A DNA stretch of 64,000 bases from Enterovibrio norvegicus FF-33 (GCF_000286835.2 NZ_AJYD02000038.1:2521061-2585060), one strand, 5' to 3'; shown: positions 44,588 to 54,379, counted from the first letter of the stretch. The notes: generated by a model from the letters alone, not told the origin. Made by a program: numbers and translations.

Positions 44588-45450
44588 ACTTCCTCCTTTA
44601 CGGGCACTTCTAACGTCGGCAACGTCCAAGATTCCCAGATTTCCGAACAACCTTTCGGTAAGTATAAGTTACGCCCTAATTCTAGCCATGGAGAAGGGTA
44701 ATGGAAATCAGAACCTTGGGAGCCAGCAAGCCCAAATTGAATGGCATAATCACCCAATAGGCGACGTTCATTCGGTGATTGTTGCGGTTGAGCGATTTCC
44801 ATTCCATCTCCGCCAGCATCAGCAAAGGTTTGAAGTAGACGTTTCAACCATTTGGCCGAGAGTTTATACCGACCTGGATGCGCAATCACGGCCTGACCAC
44901 CCGCTTTGTGAATAACGTCAACCGCTTCGTCTATCGTGCACCAGTTCGGTGGCACATAACCGGGGTTACCACGCGTAAGATACTTCTTGAATACCGCCTG
45001 CATGGTTTTTACGTGTCCTTGCTCAACCATCCAGCGTGCAAAATGAGCACGAGTCAGTGATACATCACCCGCTAACGCTTTCGAACCTGCCAGTGCACCG
45101 GGCATACCTTGCTTGTCGAGACGATCCGCGATTAATTCCGCGCGCGCTTCACGACGAATGGCTTGAGCATTAATCAAAGCAACCAATTCTGGCGCTTCAG
45201 GGTCGATATTTAAGCCCACAACATGGATATCTTTGTTTTCCCAAACGGTCGATATCTCGATGCCATTGACGATATGCAAAGGGAGCCCATGCTTTGCCAC
45301 GGCAGCTTTCGCAGGAGCCAAACCCGCAGTGGTATCGTGATCAGTTATTGCGAGCACATTGACACGAAAATCAACAGCGCGTTTCACGAGATCTTCAGGG
45401 CTGAAGCGTCCGTCGGACGCAGTGGTGTGGCTGTGTAGATCAAATAGCAT
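44584..45450 (-). CDS. trpH: PHP-domain phosphoesterase TrpH (RNase AM)
   Basis: A 288-residue PHP-domain metallophosphoesterase. The first metal-binding motif is [50 protein letters not shown] and [14 protein letters not shown] contribute the remaining histidines and aspartates. E. coli YciV/RNase AM is reported to trim 5' ends of RNA and hydrolyse 3',5'-nucleotide bisphosphates. The name trpH reflects position beside the trp operon, from which it is divergent. It shares the intergenic region with the TrpR operator and may be influenced by it. Confidence 0.92.
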   Translation of the reverse strand: MLFDLHSHTTASDGRFSPEDLVKRAVDFRVNVLAITDHDTTAGLAPAKAAVAKHGLPLHIVNGIEISTVWENKDIHVVGLNIDPEAPELVALINAQAIRREARAELIADRLDKQGMPGALAGSKALAGDVSLTRAHFARWMVEQGHVKTMQAVFKKYLTRGNPGYVPPNWCTIDEAVDVIHKAGGQAVIAHPGRYKLSAKWLKRLLQTFADAGGDGMEIAQPQQSPNERRLLGDYAIQFGLAGSQGSDFHYPSPWLELGRNLYLPKGCSEIWESWTLPTLEVPVKEEV

Positions 45451-45471
45451 GACTTTTCTTCAATTCGTTGC

Positions 45472-45503
45472 TTGACTTTACCGTCATACACTAGTTAACT
45501 AGT
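45472..45503 (+). promoter_or_regulatory. trp promoter with overlapping TrpR operator
   Basis: The -35 is TTGACT (45472-45477) and, after 17 bases, the -10 is TTAACT (45495-45500). The 14-base perfect palindrome ACTAGTTAACTAGT (45490-45503) covers the -10. This is the arrangement known for the E. coli trp operon, where TrpR with tryptophan blocks RNA polymerase. Confidence 0.93.
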
Positions 45504-45536
45504 ACACGATTACTTATTCAAATGGATTACGTCTTC

Positions 45537-45599
45537 ATGGTACAGCATAACCTCATTCAACAAACAGCACTGATTAACTGGTGGTGGCACTCCTATTAA
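45537..45599 (+). CDS. trpL: trp operon leader peptide with three tandem Trp codons
   Basis: A 20-residue leader peptide. Near its end it carries three consecutive tryptophan codons (in NWWWHSY), then a TAA stop. Ribosome stalling on these codons when tryptophan is short would let an antiterminator form before the attenuator at 45641-45665. An in-frame ATG at 45522 could extend the peptide by five residues (MDYVF); neither start has a strong ribosome binding site. The open frame is too short to stand out without the context of the operator and attenuator, both of which fit. Confidence 0.9.
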   Translation: MVQHNLIQQTALINWWWHSY

Positions 45600-45600
45600 C

Positions 45601-45668
45601 AGGCGGTGTGATGAGTGATAACCAAAAGAAAGACGTCACCAAACCCGCCTAACGCGGGTTTTTTTGTC
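45601..45668 (+). terminator. trp attenuator with competing antiterminator
   Basis: The terminator stem is AAACCCGC (45641-45648) with GCGGGTTT (45654-45661), followed by a T-run. A competing pairing is possible: GGCGG (45602-45606) with CCGCC (45645-45649), and GTGA (45608-45611) with TCAC (45636-45639). Both use the same CCGCC bases, so they exclude each other, as attenuation requires. Confidence 0.85.
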
Positions 45669-45737
45669 CCTTTTTTTGACCACCCAGCATGAATTGAGCA
45701 CCTTACCGAAGGTGGCGGCACAGAAAGGACTTTTAGC

Positions 45738-45866
45738 ATGATCATCGTATTAAAACCCCAAGCCACTGAGCCAGAACCAAAAACGGCGCTCGGTAAGAAT
45801 GAACAAAGTAACCTAAAGACGCCTTTCATGCTGAGCGTCGCACTGATGGTAAAAAGCAGTGAGTAA
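45738..45866 (+). CDS. Small open frame in the trp operon, 42 residues, function unknown
   Basis: A short frame after the attenuator with AGGA ten bases before its ATG. It would encode MIIVLKPQATEPEPK and a further 27 residues with no membrane segment. The first eleven residues resemble the opening of some DAHP synthases (MIIVLKP.ATE), but the rest does not, so it may be coincidence or a remnant. It could be a second leader, a real small protein or neither. Confidence rests only on the ribosome binding site and its place between trpL and the next frame. Confidence 0.35.
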   Translation: MIIVLKPQATEPEPKTALGKNEQSNLKTPFMLSVALMVKSSE

Positions 45867-45921
45867 AAATGGCAACCCAGCCTTGTTAATACGTTGACTT
45901 TCCGCCACTATCGAGGGATTG

Positions 45922-46173
45922 ATGCAAGCCACTAATTATATCTATGACACTGGTAACACAAACATTATTTTGCATGGGCGCGGCATTCGAACGTTTGAAA
46001 CGACAACCCGCAACATCGTTGATATCAATACAATCGCTGATATCCAGCATTGTCGTCACCTCAACTCAGCGGAAGCGCTGTCAGACGGACATCAAGCGCT
46101 CACCGAAAGCATGTTTGCGCAACTTATGCAGGAACTAAAACCTTTTGTAGAAGCAGCAGGGAGAACGCTGTGA
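45922..46173 (+). CDS. Small gene translationally coupled to trpE, 83 residues, function unknown
   Basis: I do not recognise a family. The frame begins MQATNYIYDTGNTNIILHG, then TFETTTRNIVDINTIADIQ and a helical C-terminal half (ALTESMFAQLMQELKPFVE). GAGGG lies five bases before the ATG. Its stop TGA overlaps the GTG start of trpE (GTGA), the type of overlap that also joins trpE to trpG, which argues that it is a translated gene of the operon. No signal peptide or membrane helix is seen, so it is probably cytosolic. A role in tryptophan regulation is possible but not shown. Confidence 0.6.
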   Translation: MQATNYIYDTGNTNIILHGRGIRTFETTTRNIVDINTIADIQHCRHLNSAEALSDGHQALTESMFAQLMQELKPFVEAAGRTL

Positions 46174-47753
46174 AAAATCACGCTTTAAAACAAGGCGAAC
46201 TCGATGTATTGAGCCTGGATGTGCCATACGTCGCCGCTCCAACTGAATTGTATGCGACAGTCTGCCAAGATCGTCCCTATAGCCTATTACTCGAATCCGC
46301 CGAGGTTGATTCCAAGCAAGACCTGAAAAGCCTTATGCTGATCGATGCCGCTGTGCGCATTGTCTGCCGTGGACGAACGGTTGAGTTAGAAGCTAAAACC
46401 AAAAATGGCAGAAATGTACTGAGCGCCGTTGAGGCTGAGCTTTCCAAGCAAGGTCTCGACATTGAATCGTCACGTACTGATGATTTACTCTTGCTTCACT
46501 TCGCGCAAGAGAACCGCACGTTAGATGAAGACGCACGTTTGCGCCAGCCTTCACCGTTTGATGCACTGCGTATCGTACAACACGCCTTTAATCTTGATGG
46601 ACATCCAGACCAAGCATTAATGATTGGCGGTCTGTTTGCCTACGATCTCGTTGCTCAGTTCGAGCCACTGCCTAAGGTAGAACGCGGAAACAACTGCCCT
46701 GACTATCTGTTTTATGTAGCAGAAACCTTATTGGTTATTGACCACCAGCGACGTCATGCCACACTTCAAGGCACGCAGTTTGGTGGCAGTGAAAACGCCG
46801 AAACCTATTACGATTTAAGCCGACGACTTCAAGCCATCAAAGAAAGCTGCATCAATCCGTCACCGATGCCAAAAGCCGAGGTATTAGAAACCTCAAACCT
46901 CACCGTATCCGTCAGTGATAAAGATTTCTGCGCTGCGGTTGATGAACTAAAACAATATGTGATCAAAGGTGACGTGTTTCAGGTGGTGCCAAGCCGTCGT
47001 TTCACCCTGCCTTGCCCTTCCCCACTCAATGCATATTTGAAACTCAAACAAGGTAACCCAAGTCCTTACATGTTCTACATGCATGACACCGACTTCACCT
47101 TGTTTGGCGCTTCGCCTGAGAGTGCACTGAAATACAGCAAAGACACGAACCAAGTCGAGATCTACCCGATTGCAGGGACTCGCCCGCGTGGCAAAAATAC
47201 TGATGGCTCAATCAATCTTGATCTTGATGGCCGTATAGAGCTTGAGCTTCGTAACGACATCAAAGAAAACGCCGAGCACATGATGTTGGTTGATTTGGCA
47301 CGAAATGACGTTGCACGTATCAGCGAGCCAGGAACCCGCTATGTGGCAGACCTGCTAAAAGTCGACCGCTATAGCCATGTGATGCATCTGGTCTCACGTG
47401 TTGTGGGACAACTGCGTAACGATTTGGATGCCCTGCATGCCTATCAAGCCTGCATGAACATGGGCACGCTCACAGGCGCTCCGAAAATTCGCGCGATGCA
47501 ATTAATTCGCCAGTTCGAGAAAAGCCGTCGCGGCAGTTACGGTGGCGCAGTCGGCTATCTTACCGGTCATGGTGACATGGATACCTGCATCGTGATCCGC
47601 TCAGCCTATGTTGAAGATGGCATCGCACAGGTTCAAGCAGGCGCAGGCGTGGTATTTGACTCCATTCCTCAAGCAGAAGCCGATGAAACCAGAGGTAAAG
47701 CGCAAGCAGTACTCACTGCGATTCAAGTCGCCCACCAAGGAGAGCAGGCATGA
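46170..47753 (+). CDS. trpE: Anthranilate synthase component I
   Basis: A 527-residue enzyme that with TrpG converts chorismate and glutamine to anthranilate. The start is a GTG at 46170, overlapping the stop of the 83-residue frame before it; the longer open frame upstream is not supported. The tryptophan feedback region is seen as LLLESAEVDSKQDLKSLM near residue 40. The chorismate-binding C-terminal part contains FGASPESALKYS, PIAGTRPRGK, DLARNDVARIS and GTLTGAPKIRAMQLI. Length fits E. coli TrpE (520). It overlaps trpG by four bases (ATGA). Confidence 0.96.
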   Translation: MKNHALKQGELDVLSLDVPYVAAPTELYATVCQDRPYSLLLESAEVDSKQDLKSLMLIDAAVRIVCRGRTVELEAKTKNGRNVLSAVEAELSKQGLDIESSRTDDLLLLHFAQENRTLDEDARLRQPSPFDALRIVQHAFNLDGHPDQALMIGGLFAYDLVAQFEPLPKVERGNNCPDYLFYVAETLLVIDHQRRHATLQGTQFGGSENAETYYDLSRRLQAIKESCINPSPMPKAEVLETSNLTVSVSDKDFCAAVDELKQYVIKGDVFQVVPSRRFTLPCPSPLNAYLKLKQGNPSPYMFYMHDTDFTLFGASPESALKYSKDTNQVEIYPIAGTRPRGKNTDGSINLDLDGRIELELRNDIKENAEHMMLVDLARNDVARISEPGTRYVADLLKVDRYSHVMHLVSRVVGQLRNDLDALHAYQACMNMGTLTGAPKIRAMQLIRQFEKSRRGSYGGAVGYLTGHGDMDTCIVIRSAYVEDGIAQVQAGAGVVFDSIPQAEADETRGKAQAVLTAIQVAHQGEQA

Positions 47754-48349
47754 GTCAGCCCGTTAACGCACACATCGTGCTGGTCGATAATTTCGACTCT
47801 TTCACTTACAACTTGGTGGATCAATTCCGCTCACTCGGTTACCCGGTCACTATTTACCGCAATAGCCTGTCGGCTGATCAGATAGAACAAGCTCTGTCAG
47901 AGCTAGAGAATCCGGTTGTTGTGTTGTCACCCGGCCCAGGCGCACCATCAGAAGCAGGTTGTATGCCCGCTCTTATTTTGAAGCTCAAAGGCCGTGTGCC
48001 AATGATAGGCATATGCCTAGGACAGCAAGCTATCACTGAAGCCTATGGCGGCGTAGTTGCTGGCGCTGGTGACATTGTTCACGGTAAAGCATCCCAGATG
48101 ACACATAACGCACATGCCGTGTTTGGTAACATTGAGAGCCCATTGACCATTGCGCGTTACCACTCACTGGTCGCGACCAAGGTGCCTGATTCGCTCGATG
48201 TTATCGCGGATGTGGAAGGCTTAGTCATGGCGGTTGTGAACGACGCTGATCGCGTGGTGGGTTTTCAATTCCACCCAGAATCAATTTTGACAACAAAAGG
48301 CGCAGACCTTCTGACAAATACAATCAACTGGGCGACACAACCGCGCTGA
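47750..48349 (+). CDS. trpG: Anthranilate synthase component II (glutamine amidotransferase)
   Basis: A 199-residue class I amidotransferase supplying ammonia to TrpE. It shows the oxyanion region VLSPGPGAPSEAG, the catalytic cysteine in GICLGQQAI, and the His-Glu pair in FQFHPESILT. In E. coli this domain is fused to TrpD, but here it is a separate gene, as in vibrios. Its start overlaps the trpE stop and a ribosome binding site AAGGAGAG lies before it. Confidence 0.95.
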   Translation: MSQPVNAHIVLVDNFDSFTYNLVDQFRSLGYPVTIYRNSLSADQIEQALSELENPVVVLSPGPGAPSEAGCMPALILKLKGRVPMIGICLGQQAITEAYGGVVAGAGDIVHGKASQMTHNAHAVFGNIESPLTIARYHSLVATKVPDSLDVIADVEGLVMAVVNDADRVVGFQFHPESILTTKGADLLTNTINWATQPR

Positions 48350-48375
48350 TGGACGACAACACAAGGAGAGTAAAC

Positions 48376-49377
48376 ATGGACGCAATTATTAATAAGCTTT
48401 ACGAACAAGAATCTCTGTCTCGTGAAGAAAGCCATCAGCTGTTCGACACCATTATCAAAGGTGAAATGGACCCTATCCTGTTGGCCGCGACATTAACGTC
48501 GCTAAAAATTAAAGGCGAAACACCAGACGAAATCGCGGGCGCGGCTTCTGCACTAACCGAAAATGCAAACCCATTCCCATCGCCAGAATATGATTTCGCT
48601 GACATCGTTGGCACAGGTGGTGACGGTTCAAATTCTATCAACATTTCCACCACAGCCGCCTTTGTTGCGGCAGCCTGTGGGGTGAAAGTCGCCAAGCATG
48701 GTAACCGCGGCGTATCCAGTAAATCAGGTTCTTCTGACTTGCTTGCAGCTTTTGGCATTGATTTGGCCATGCGCCCCGAGACGGCACGTGGCGCATTAGA
48801 TGATTTGGGCGTGTGCTTCTTGTTCGCACCGCAATACCATAGCGGTGTTCGTCACGCGATGCCTGTTCGTCAAACCATGAAAACACGCACCATCTTTAAT
48901 TTGTTAGGCCCATTGATTAACCCTGCAAAACCAACGCTGGAGTTAATGGGTGTGTATGACAAAGCCCTCGTAAGACCGATTGCTGAAACCATCAAAACCC
49001 TTGGTCTGAAACGCGCAGCCGTTGTTCATGGCAGCGGGCTTGATGAAGTCGCGATTCACGGTGAAACCACCGTGGCAGAAATTAAAGATGGCGTTATCAC
49101 CGAATACACACTGACACCGGAAGATTTTGGCGTTAACACTCACCCTCTCAAATCCATTGAAGGGGGTACGCCAGAAGAAAACCGAGAAATCATCACACAG
49201 ATCCTTCAAGGCAAAGGTACCGAAGCACAACAAAGTGCTGTTGCCGTTAACGTGGCAATGTTACTGCGCCTCTTCGGACATGAAGATCTGAAAGCCAACA
49301 CGCAAAAAGCACTGGATGTGATGCGCAGCGGAAAACCTTTCGAACTTGTTCAGCAACTTGCGTCACGGAGCAGCTAA
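48376..49377 (+). CDS. trpD: Anthranilate phosphoribosyltransferase
   Basis: A 333-residue enzyme that joins anthranilate to PRPP. The start is the ATG at 48376 behind AAGGAGAG; an in-frame ATG at 48349 has no such site. The PRPP-binding region reads DIVGTGGDGSNSINISTTAAF, with KHGNRGVSSKSGSSDLL and MPVRQTMKTRTIFNLLGPL following. It overlaps trpC by one base (TAATG). Confidence 0.95.
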   Translation: MDAIINKLYEQESLSREESHQLFDTIIKGEMDPILLAATLTSLKIKGETPDEIAGAASALTENANPFPSPEYDFADIVGTGGDGSNSINISTTAAFVAAACGVKVAKHGNRGVSSKSGSSDLLAAFGIDLAMRPETARGALDDLGVCFLFAPQYHSGVRHAMPVRQTMKTRTIFNLLGPLINPAKPTLELMGVYDKALVRPIAETIKTLGLKRAAVVHGSGLDEVAIHGETTVAEIKDGVITEYTLTPEDFGVNTHPLKSIEGGTPEENREIITQILQGKGTEAQQSAVAVNVAMLLRLFGHEDLKANTQKALDVMRSGKPFELVQQLASRSS

Positions 49378-50744
49378 TGGAAACGGTACTAGCAAAAATT
49401 GTTGCGGATAAACGTATTTGGATTGAGGCGCGCAAGGCGGTACAGCCACTTGAGAGCTTCATCAATGATGTGGTTCCCAGTGATCGCAGCTTTTATGATG
49501 CACTGTCAGGAAAACCAGCAAAGTTCATCTTGGAGTGCAAAAAAGCCTCGCCGTCAAAAGGCCTGATCCGCGATGATTTCGACTTGGATTACATCGCCAG
49601 CGTATACGGCAATCATGCCGCAGCGATTTCTGTCCTGACAGACGAAAAGTACTTTCAAGGTAACTTCGACTTTCTGCCACAAGTCCGCGGTCAGGTGCCT
49701 TGCCCTGTTTTGTGTAAAGATTTCATGGTAGACGCTTACCAAGTTTACCTTGCACGCTTCCATCAAGCCGATGCCATTTTGTTAATGCTGTCTGTGCTGA
49801 ATGACAACGAATACCGCGAACTGTCAGCACTCGCTCATAAACTTAAACTGGGTGTGTTAACGGAAGTCAGCAACGAAGAAGAACTGGAACGTGCCATTGC
49901 GCTAAAAGCGAAAGTGGTTGGCATTAACAATCGCAACTTGCGCGATCTAAGCATCGATTTAAACCGTACCAAAGAACTGGCGCCTCGCCTGCCAGAAGAT
50001 TGCATTGTGATTTCTGAATCCGGTATCTACACCCACCAGCAAGTACGTGAATTGGCACCGTTTGCAAACGGCTTTTTGATTGGCAGTTCGCTGATGAGTG
50101 AAGACGATGTTGAACAAGCCGTTCGACGCGTACTGTACGGCGACAACAAAGTCTGCGGCCTGACTCGACCAGAAGATGCCAAAGCGGCTTATGACTCGTT
50201 CGCCAATTATGGCGGCCTGATATTCGTCGAGAAATCTCCGCGTTACGTTGACCTTGACGCTGCACGCAAAGTCATAGACGGCGCACCGTTAGATTACGTT
50301 GGTGTTTTCCAAAATCACGACGTTGACCATGTGGCAGACACAGCGAAAGCGTTGAATTTAGCCGCTGTGCAGCTTCATGGTGAAGAAAACAGCGACTACA
50401 TCGACAAGCTGCGCGAGAAATTGCCGCAAGAAACACAAATTTGGAAAGCCCATGGCGTCAGCGACAAAGCGCCGACGCTAGAAGCAGGTGCAGACCGCAA
50501 TCTGTTGGACAGCCGTATTGGCACACAAAGCGGCGGCACCGGTAAGCAGTTTGATTGGTCGCTGATCCCACAAGATCAACGTGAAACTCTGATGATCGCT
50601 GGCGGTCTGTCAGGTGACAACGCCAAAGAAGCCGCAGCACTAGGCTGCGCAGGACTCGACTTCAACTCAGGTGTAGAAAGTACGCCGGGTGTTAAAGATC
50701 AACAAAAATTGGACGCTGCATTTTCAGCGCTTAGAGATTACTAA
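49377..50744 (+). CDS. trpC: Bifunctional indole-3-glycerol phosphate synthase / phosphoribosylanthranilate isomerase
   Basis: A 455-residue fusion. The N-terminal half (about 1-255) is IGPS, with FILECKKASPSKGLI, VLCKDFMVDAYQVY and INNRNLRDLSIDL; the C-terminal half is PRAI (TrpF), with VCGLTRPEDAKAAYDSFANY and GLDFNSGVESTPGVKD. It isomerises N-(5-phosphoribosyl)anthranilate and then forms indole-3-glycerol phosphate. The E. coli enzyme has the same fusion order. Confidence 0.95.
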   Translation: METVLAKIVADKRIWIEARKAVQPLESFINDVVPSDRSFYDALSGKPAKFILECKKASPSKGLIRDDFDLDYIASVYGNHAAAISVLTDEKYFQGNFDFLPQVRGQVPCPVLCKDFMVDAYQVYLARFHQADAILLMLSVLNDNEYRELSALAHKLKLGVLTEVSNEEELERAIALKAKVVGINNRNLRDLSIDLNRTKELAPRLPEDCIVISESGIYTHQQVRELAPFANGFLIGSSLMSEDDVEQAVRRVLYGDNKVCGLTRPEDAKAAYDSFANYGGLIFVEKSPRYVDLDAARKVIDGAPLDYVGVFQNHDVDHVADTAKALNLAAVQLHGEENSDYIDKLREKLPQETQIWKAHGVSDKAPTLEAGADRNLLDSRIGTQSGGTGKQFDWSLIPQDQRETLMIAGGLSGDNAKEAAALGCAGLDFNSGVESTPGVKDQQKLDAAFSALRDY

Positions 50745-50753
50745 AGGACTGTT

Positions 50754-51944
50754 ATGACTAAGTTGAATGCCTACTTCGGCGAATTTGGTGGTCAGTATGT
50801 ACCACAGATCCTGGTACCCGCGCTGGACCAGCTAGAACAAGCGTTTATCGACGCACAAAGCGACCCTGAATTTCAGGAAGAATTTATCGGTCTTTTGGAA
50901 GAGTATGCAGGTCGCCCTACAGCGCTAACCCTAACGCGTAACTTGACCAAAGGCACCAAAACCAAGCTTTACCTCAAGCGTGAAGACCTTCTTCACGGTG
51001 GTGCGCACAAAACCAATCAGGTGCTTGGTCAGGCCTTGCTTGCAAAGCGCATGGGTAAGAAAGAAATCATCGCTGAAACAGGCGCAGGTCAGCACGGTGT
51101 GGCAACAGCACTTGCATGTGCTCTGCTTGATTTGAAATGCCGTGTATACATGGGCGCAAAAGACGTTGAACGTCAAAGTCCAAACGTGTTTCGCATGAAG
51201 CTGATGGGTGCGGAAGTGATTCCAGTACATTCTGGCTCTTCAACACTCAAAGATGCCTGTAACGAAGCATTGCGTGATTGGTCTGCAAGTTATGAAGACG
51301 CTCACTACCTGCTCGGCACCGCAGCTGGCCCTCACCCTTTTCCGACTATCGTGCGTGAATTTCAGAAGATGATTGGTGAAGAAACCAAGCAGCAAATTCT
51401 AGAAAGAGAAGGTCGTCTGCCTGACCACTTGATCGCCTGTGTCGGTGGCGGCTCAAATGCCATCGGCATGTTCGCTGATTTTATCGAAGATACAGATGTC
51501 GGCCTGATTGGCGTGGAACCTGCAGGCTTAGGGCTTGATACAGACCAACATGGCGCTCCACTCAAACACGGCAAGTTGGGCATTTTCTTCGGAATGAAAT
51601 CCCCGTTGATGCAAGATCCAAACGGTCAGGTTGAAGAGTCTTATTCCATCTCTGCGGGTCTCGACTTTCCATCCGTTGGCCCTCAGCACGCCCATTTGAA
51701 CGCAATTGGTCGTGCTAACTATGTTGCCATCACCGATGACGAAGCGATGGACGCATTCCAAGAATTGGCGCGTCACGAAGGGATAATTCCTGCGCTGGAA
51801 TCCGCTCACGCCTTAGCCTATGCGCTAAAAATGGCTCGCGAAAACCCAGAAAAAGAACAATTGCTCGTGGTTAACTTGTCCGGTCGTGGTGACAAGGACA
51901 TCTTTACCGTGCACGACATTTTGAAAGAAAAAGGAGTGATGTAA
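50754..51944 (+). CDS. trpB: Tryptophan synthase beta subunit
   Basis: A 396-residue PLP enzyme condensing indole with serine. The PLP-binding lysine is in [14 protein letters not shown] near residue 86. Other motifs are [12 protein letters not shown] and [17 protein letters not shown] [14 protein letters not shown], with the C-terminal [19 protein letters not shown] lies before the ATG, nine bases after the trpC stop, and its last base overlaps trpA. Confidence 0.97.
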   Translation: MTKLNAYFGEFGGQYVPQILVPALDQLEQAFIDAQSDPEFQEEFIGLLEEYAGRPTALTLTRNLTKGTKTKLYLKREDLLHGGAHKTNQVLGQALLAKRMGKKEIIAETGAGQHGVATALACALLDLKCRVYMGAKDVERQSPNVFRMKLMGAEVIPVHSGSSTLKDACNEALRDWSASYEDAHYLLGTAAGPHPFPTIVREFQKMIGEETKQQILEREGRLPDHLIACVGGGSNAIGMFADFIEDTDVGLIGVEPAGLGLDTDQHGAPLKHGKLGIFFGMKSPLMQDPNGQVEESYSISAGLDFPSVGPQHAHLNAIGRANYVAITDDEAMDAFQELARHEGIIPALESAHALAYALKMARENPEKEQLLVVNLSGRGDKDIFTVHDILKEKGVM

Positions 51945-52765
51945 TGGCTGCCACCTTGTCTCACCGCTATGAAGCGATGTTTGAAAAATTAGATGCCAAG
52001 GGTGAAGGCGCTTTCGTTCCTTTCGTGACCATTGGCGATCCAACCCCTGAGCAGTCTTTAAAAGTGATTGAAACACTGGTTGCAAACGGCGCAGACGCAC
52101 TTGAATTGGGTATTCCCTTCTCAGACCCACTGGCTGATGGCCCAACCATTCAAGGCGCAGCGATTCGCGCATTGGAGTCAGGCACAACACCTGACAACTG
52201 TTTTGATATTCTTCGCCAAGTTCGTGCAAAACACCCAGACATTCCGATGGGTTTGTTGATGTATGCCAACCTCGTGTTCGCAAACGGTATCGACAACTTC
52301 TATGCAAAATGTGCCGATTCAGGTGTGGATTCAGTGTTGATTGCTGATGTGCCAGCGGGTGAATCTGAAGAGTTTCGTGTGTCTGCTGCCAAGTATGGCG
52401 TTCACGCGATTTTCATCGCACCGCCTAACGCCAACGAAGAAACGCTGAAAACCATTTCTGAGCTAGGTGGTGGTTATACCTACCTACTTTCTCGTGCTGG
52501 TGTCACTGGCGCAGAAACCAAAGCAGGCAAGCCTATTGATCACCTGATTGATCAGCTATCAGCCTTTGGTGCGCCACGCCCTCTGCTTGGTTTCGGTATT
52601 TCCGAACCCGCACAAGTCAAAGAAGCGATTTCTAACGGCGCAGCGGGTGCAATTTCAGGCTCTGCCGTGGTCAAAATTATCGAACGTAATGTTGATGACC
52701 ATGACAATATGCTTAAAGAATTGGGCGAGTTTGTGGTTAGCATGAAAGCCGCTACCGTTAAATAA
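51944..52765 (+). CDS. trpA: Tryptophan synthase alpha subunit
   Basis: A 273-residue TIM-barrel enzyme that cleaves indole-3-glycerol phosphate and channels indole to TrpB. The catalytic glutamate is in [18 protein letters not shown] and the aspartate in [23 protein letters not shown] and [10 protein letters not shown] follow. It is the last gene of the operon and ends at a strong terminator. Confidence 0.96.
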   Translation: MAATLSHRYEAMFEKLDAKGEGAFVPFVTIGDPTPEQSLKVIETLVANGADALELGIPFSDPLADGPTIQGAAIRALESGTTPDNCFDILRQVRAKHPDIPMGLLMYANLVFANGIDNFYAKCADSGVDSVLIADVPAGESEEFRVSAAKYGVHAIFIAPPNANEETLKTISELGGGYTYLLSRAGVTGAETKAGKPIDHLIDQLSAFGAPRPLLGFGISEPAQVKEAISNGAAGAISGSAVVKIIERNVDDHDNMLKELGEFVVSMKAATVK

Positions 52766-52795
52766 CCAAACCAAGTACCCACGTTTACTCCCAAG

Positions 52796-52818
52796 GCCAG
52801 CGTTACGCTGGCTTTTTT
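52796..52818 (+). terminator. trp operon terminator
   Basis: GCCAGCGT pairs with ACGCTGGC around one loop base, followed by six T residues, 30 bases after trpA. Confidence 0.9.
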
Positions 52819-52943
52819 CTATGTAGAGGCCTTACTCAACACCATTCACGTTTTATCTGCTGTAAGATTTGGGTAAACTTCAAGGTCATATTGAAAGCCC
52901 CCTCGCGATTTGCTTTGGGAGGCAAACAAGGACACGTATCTAA

Positions 52944-53492
52944 ATGAAACAGCTCCTCGACTTTATCCCATTAATTATCTTCTTTGCGCTCTATAAGATG
53001 TACGACATCTACACGGCAACGGGCGCATTGATTGTGGCGACTATCATCCAAGTACTCTTGACGTGGGTGCTCTATAAGAAAGTAGAGAAAATGCAGATCG
53101 TCACGGCAACACTGGTCGCGGTTTTTGGTGGTATGACACTATTTTTCCAAGATGACAATTTCATCAAATGGAAGGTCACCATCGTGTATGTCTTGTTTGC
53201 CGCTGGTCTGCTCGTTTCTCAGATCATGGGGAAACCGCTTATCAAAAGCATGCTGGGTAAAGAAATCACCTTACCCGATGCAGTTTGGCGAAATATCAAC
53301 AGTGCATGGGTGGCCTTTTTCACTGTACTGGCGGTACTCAATGTCTACGTCGCCTACACCATGCCACTAGATGTGTGGGTGAACTTCAAAGTGTTTGGCC
53401 TGATGGCTATTACTTTGATTTATACGTTGGTGACAGGCGTGTATATATACAAACACATGCCAAAAGAAACAGATTCTACCGATTCAAAATAG
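52944..53492 (+). CDS. yciB: Inner membrane-spanning protein YciB
   Basis: A 182-residue membrane protein with about five helices of the YciB (septation protein A) family. The opening [20 protein letters not shown], the mid-region [20 protein letters not shown] and [17 protein letters not shown] are characteristic. YciB is linked to cell envelope synthesis and septation in E. coli, but the mechanism is unclear. AAGGA lies 11 bases before the ATG. It precedes yciA and yciI in the order seen in other enterobacteria and vibrios. Confidence 0.93.
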   Translation: MKQLLDFIPLIIFFALYKMYDIYTATGALIVATIIQVLLTWVLYKKVEKMQIVTATLVAVFGGMTLFFQDDNFIKWKVTIVYVLFAAGLLVSQIMGKPLIKSMLGKEITLPDAVWRNINSAWVAFFTVLAVLNVYVAYTMPLDVWVNFKVFGLMAITLIYTLVTGVYIYKHMPKETDSTDSK

Positions 53493-53556
53493 TTGATCTG
53501 GGCGGTGCCTATACGCCCTATTTAGTGAATAAAAACCTCATCTCGGAAGTAGTAAG

Positions 53557-53955
53557 ATGTCGGAAACAAACAATTGCCCACGCGGCCAATTATTGCTGCG
53601 AACGTTGGCGATGCCAGCTGACACCAATGCCAATGGTGACATTTTTGGTGGCTGGATCATGTCTCAATTAGACTTGGCTGGCGCCATTTTGGCAAAAGAA
53701 GTGTCCCATGGGCGTGTCGTCACCGTCTCTGTAGAAGAGATCGTGTTCAAGACACCCGTTTCCGTCGGTGACGTAGTATGTTGCTACGGCGAATGCACAC
53801 GTATTGGGCGTACTTCGATGAGTGTTGGACTAGAAGTATGGGTTAAACCCGTTGCAACAGACGGGGTTGGCCAACGCAGAAAAGTCTGCGAGGCAACGTT
53901 TAATTATGTGGCGATTGACGGTGAAGGCCGTCCAAGAGCGATAAATAAGTCATAA
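53557..53955 (+). CDS. yciA: Acyl-CoA thioesterase YciA
   Basis: A 132-residue hot-dog fold thioesterase. It hydrolyses acyl-CoA. The family core is TLAMPADTNANGDIFGGWIMSQLDLAGAI-type: motifs LAMPADTNANGDIFGGW and FKTPVSVGDVVCCYGE, with the catalytic aspartate in DTNANGD. Start behind GGAAG. It lies 64 bases after yciB. Confidence 0.93.
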   Translation: MSETNNCPRGQLLLRTLAMPADTNANGDIFGGWIMSQLDLAGAILAKEVSHGRVVTVSVEEIVFKTPVSVGDVVCCYGECTRIGRTSMSVGLEVWVKPVATDGVGQRRKVCEATFNYVAIDGEGRPRAINKS

Positions 53956-54045
53956 ATCAGACAACATCGTCAGCACGATCCTTTAGCCTTGCATACAATA
54001 AGCCGAAGAAAAGTGAAGACGAATTAACACGGGAGAGAAACAAGG

Positions 54046-54348
54046 ATGTGGTACGTCATTTTTTCACAAGATGTTGAAAACAGTTTGCCATTGCGCCTTC
54101 AAGTTAGAGAGCAACACTTGGCAAGACTGCGAGATCTTGAATCTCAAGACCGTTTGCTGGTTGCAGGTCCAAACCCTGCTATCGACAGTGAAGACCCAGG
54201 CGAAGCAGGTTTTACTGGCTCTACCGTCATCGCAAAGTTCGATAGCCTTGATGATGCAAAAGCTTGGGCAGACGCTGATCCATATATCGAAGCTGGCGTT
54301 TATAAAGACGTTATCGTTAAACCTTTCAAGAAAGTGCTGCCAGCCTGA
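54046..54348 (+). CDS. yciI: YciI family protein
   Basis: A 100-residue dimeric ferredoxin-like protein of the YciI family. It begins [22 protein letters not shown] and has [20 protein letters not shown], then [20 protein letters not shown] with the conserved histidine/aspartate region. Its activity is unknown in most bacteria; a few relatives act as dehydrochlorinases. GGAGAG lies nine bases before the ATG. It follows yciA as in E. coli. Confidence 0.92.
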   Translation: MWYVIFSQDVENSLPLRLQVREQHLARLRDLESQDRLLVAGPNPAIDSEDPGEAGFTGSTVIAKFDSLDDAKAWADADPYIEAGVYKDVIVKPFKKVLPA

Positions 54349-54379
54349 TTTTCTGACAGCTAACGCACAGGATCCCGTA

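Noticed and set aside
45596..45829. Minus-strand open frame over the trp leader
   Set aside because: It overlaps the attenuator and the plus-strand small frame; no ribosome binding site was seen.
46050..46169. Extended trpE start
   Set aside because: The added residues overlap the 83-residue frame, have no ribosome binding site and have no place in TrpE homologues; the GTG at 46170 overlaps the preceding stop.
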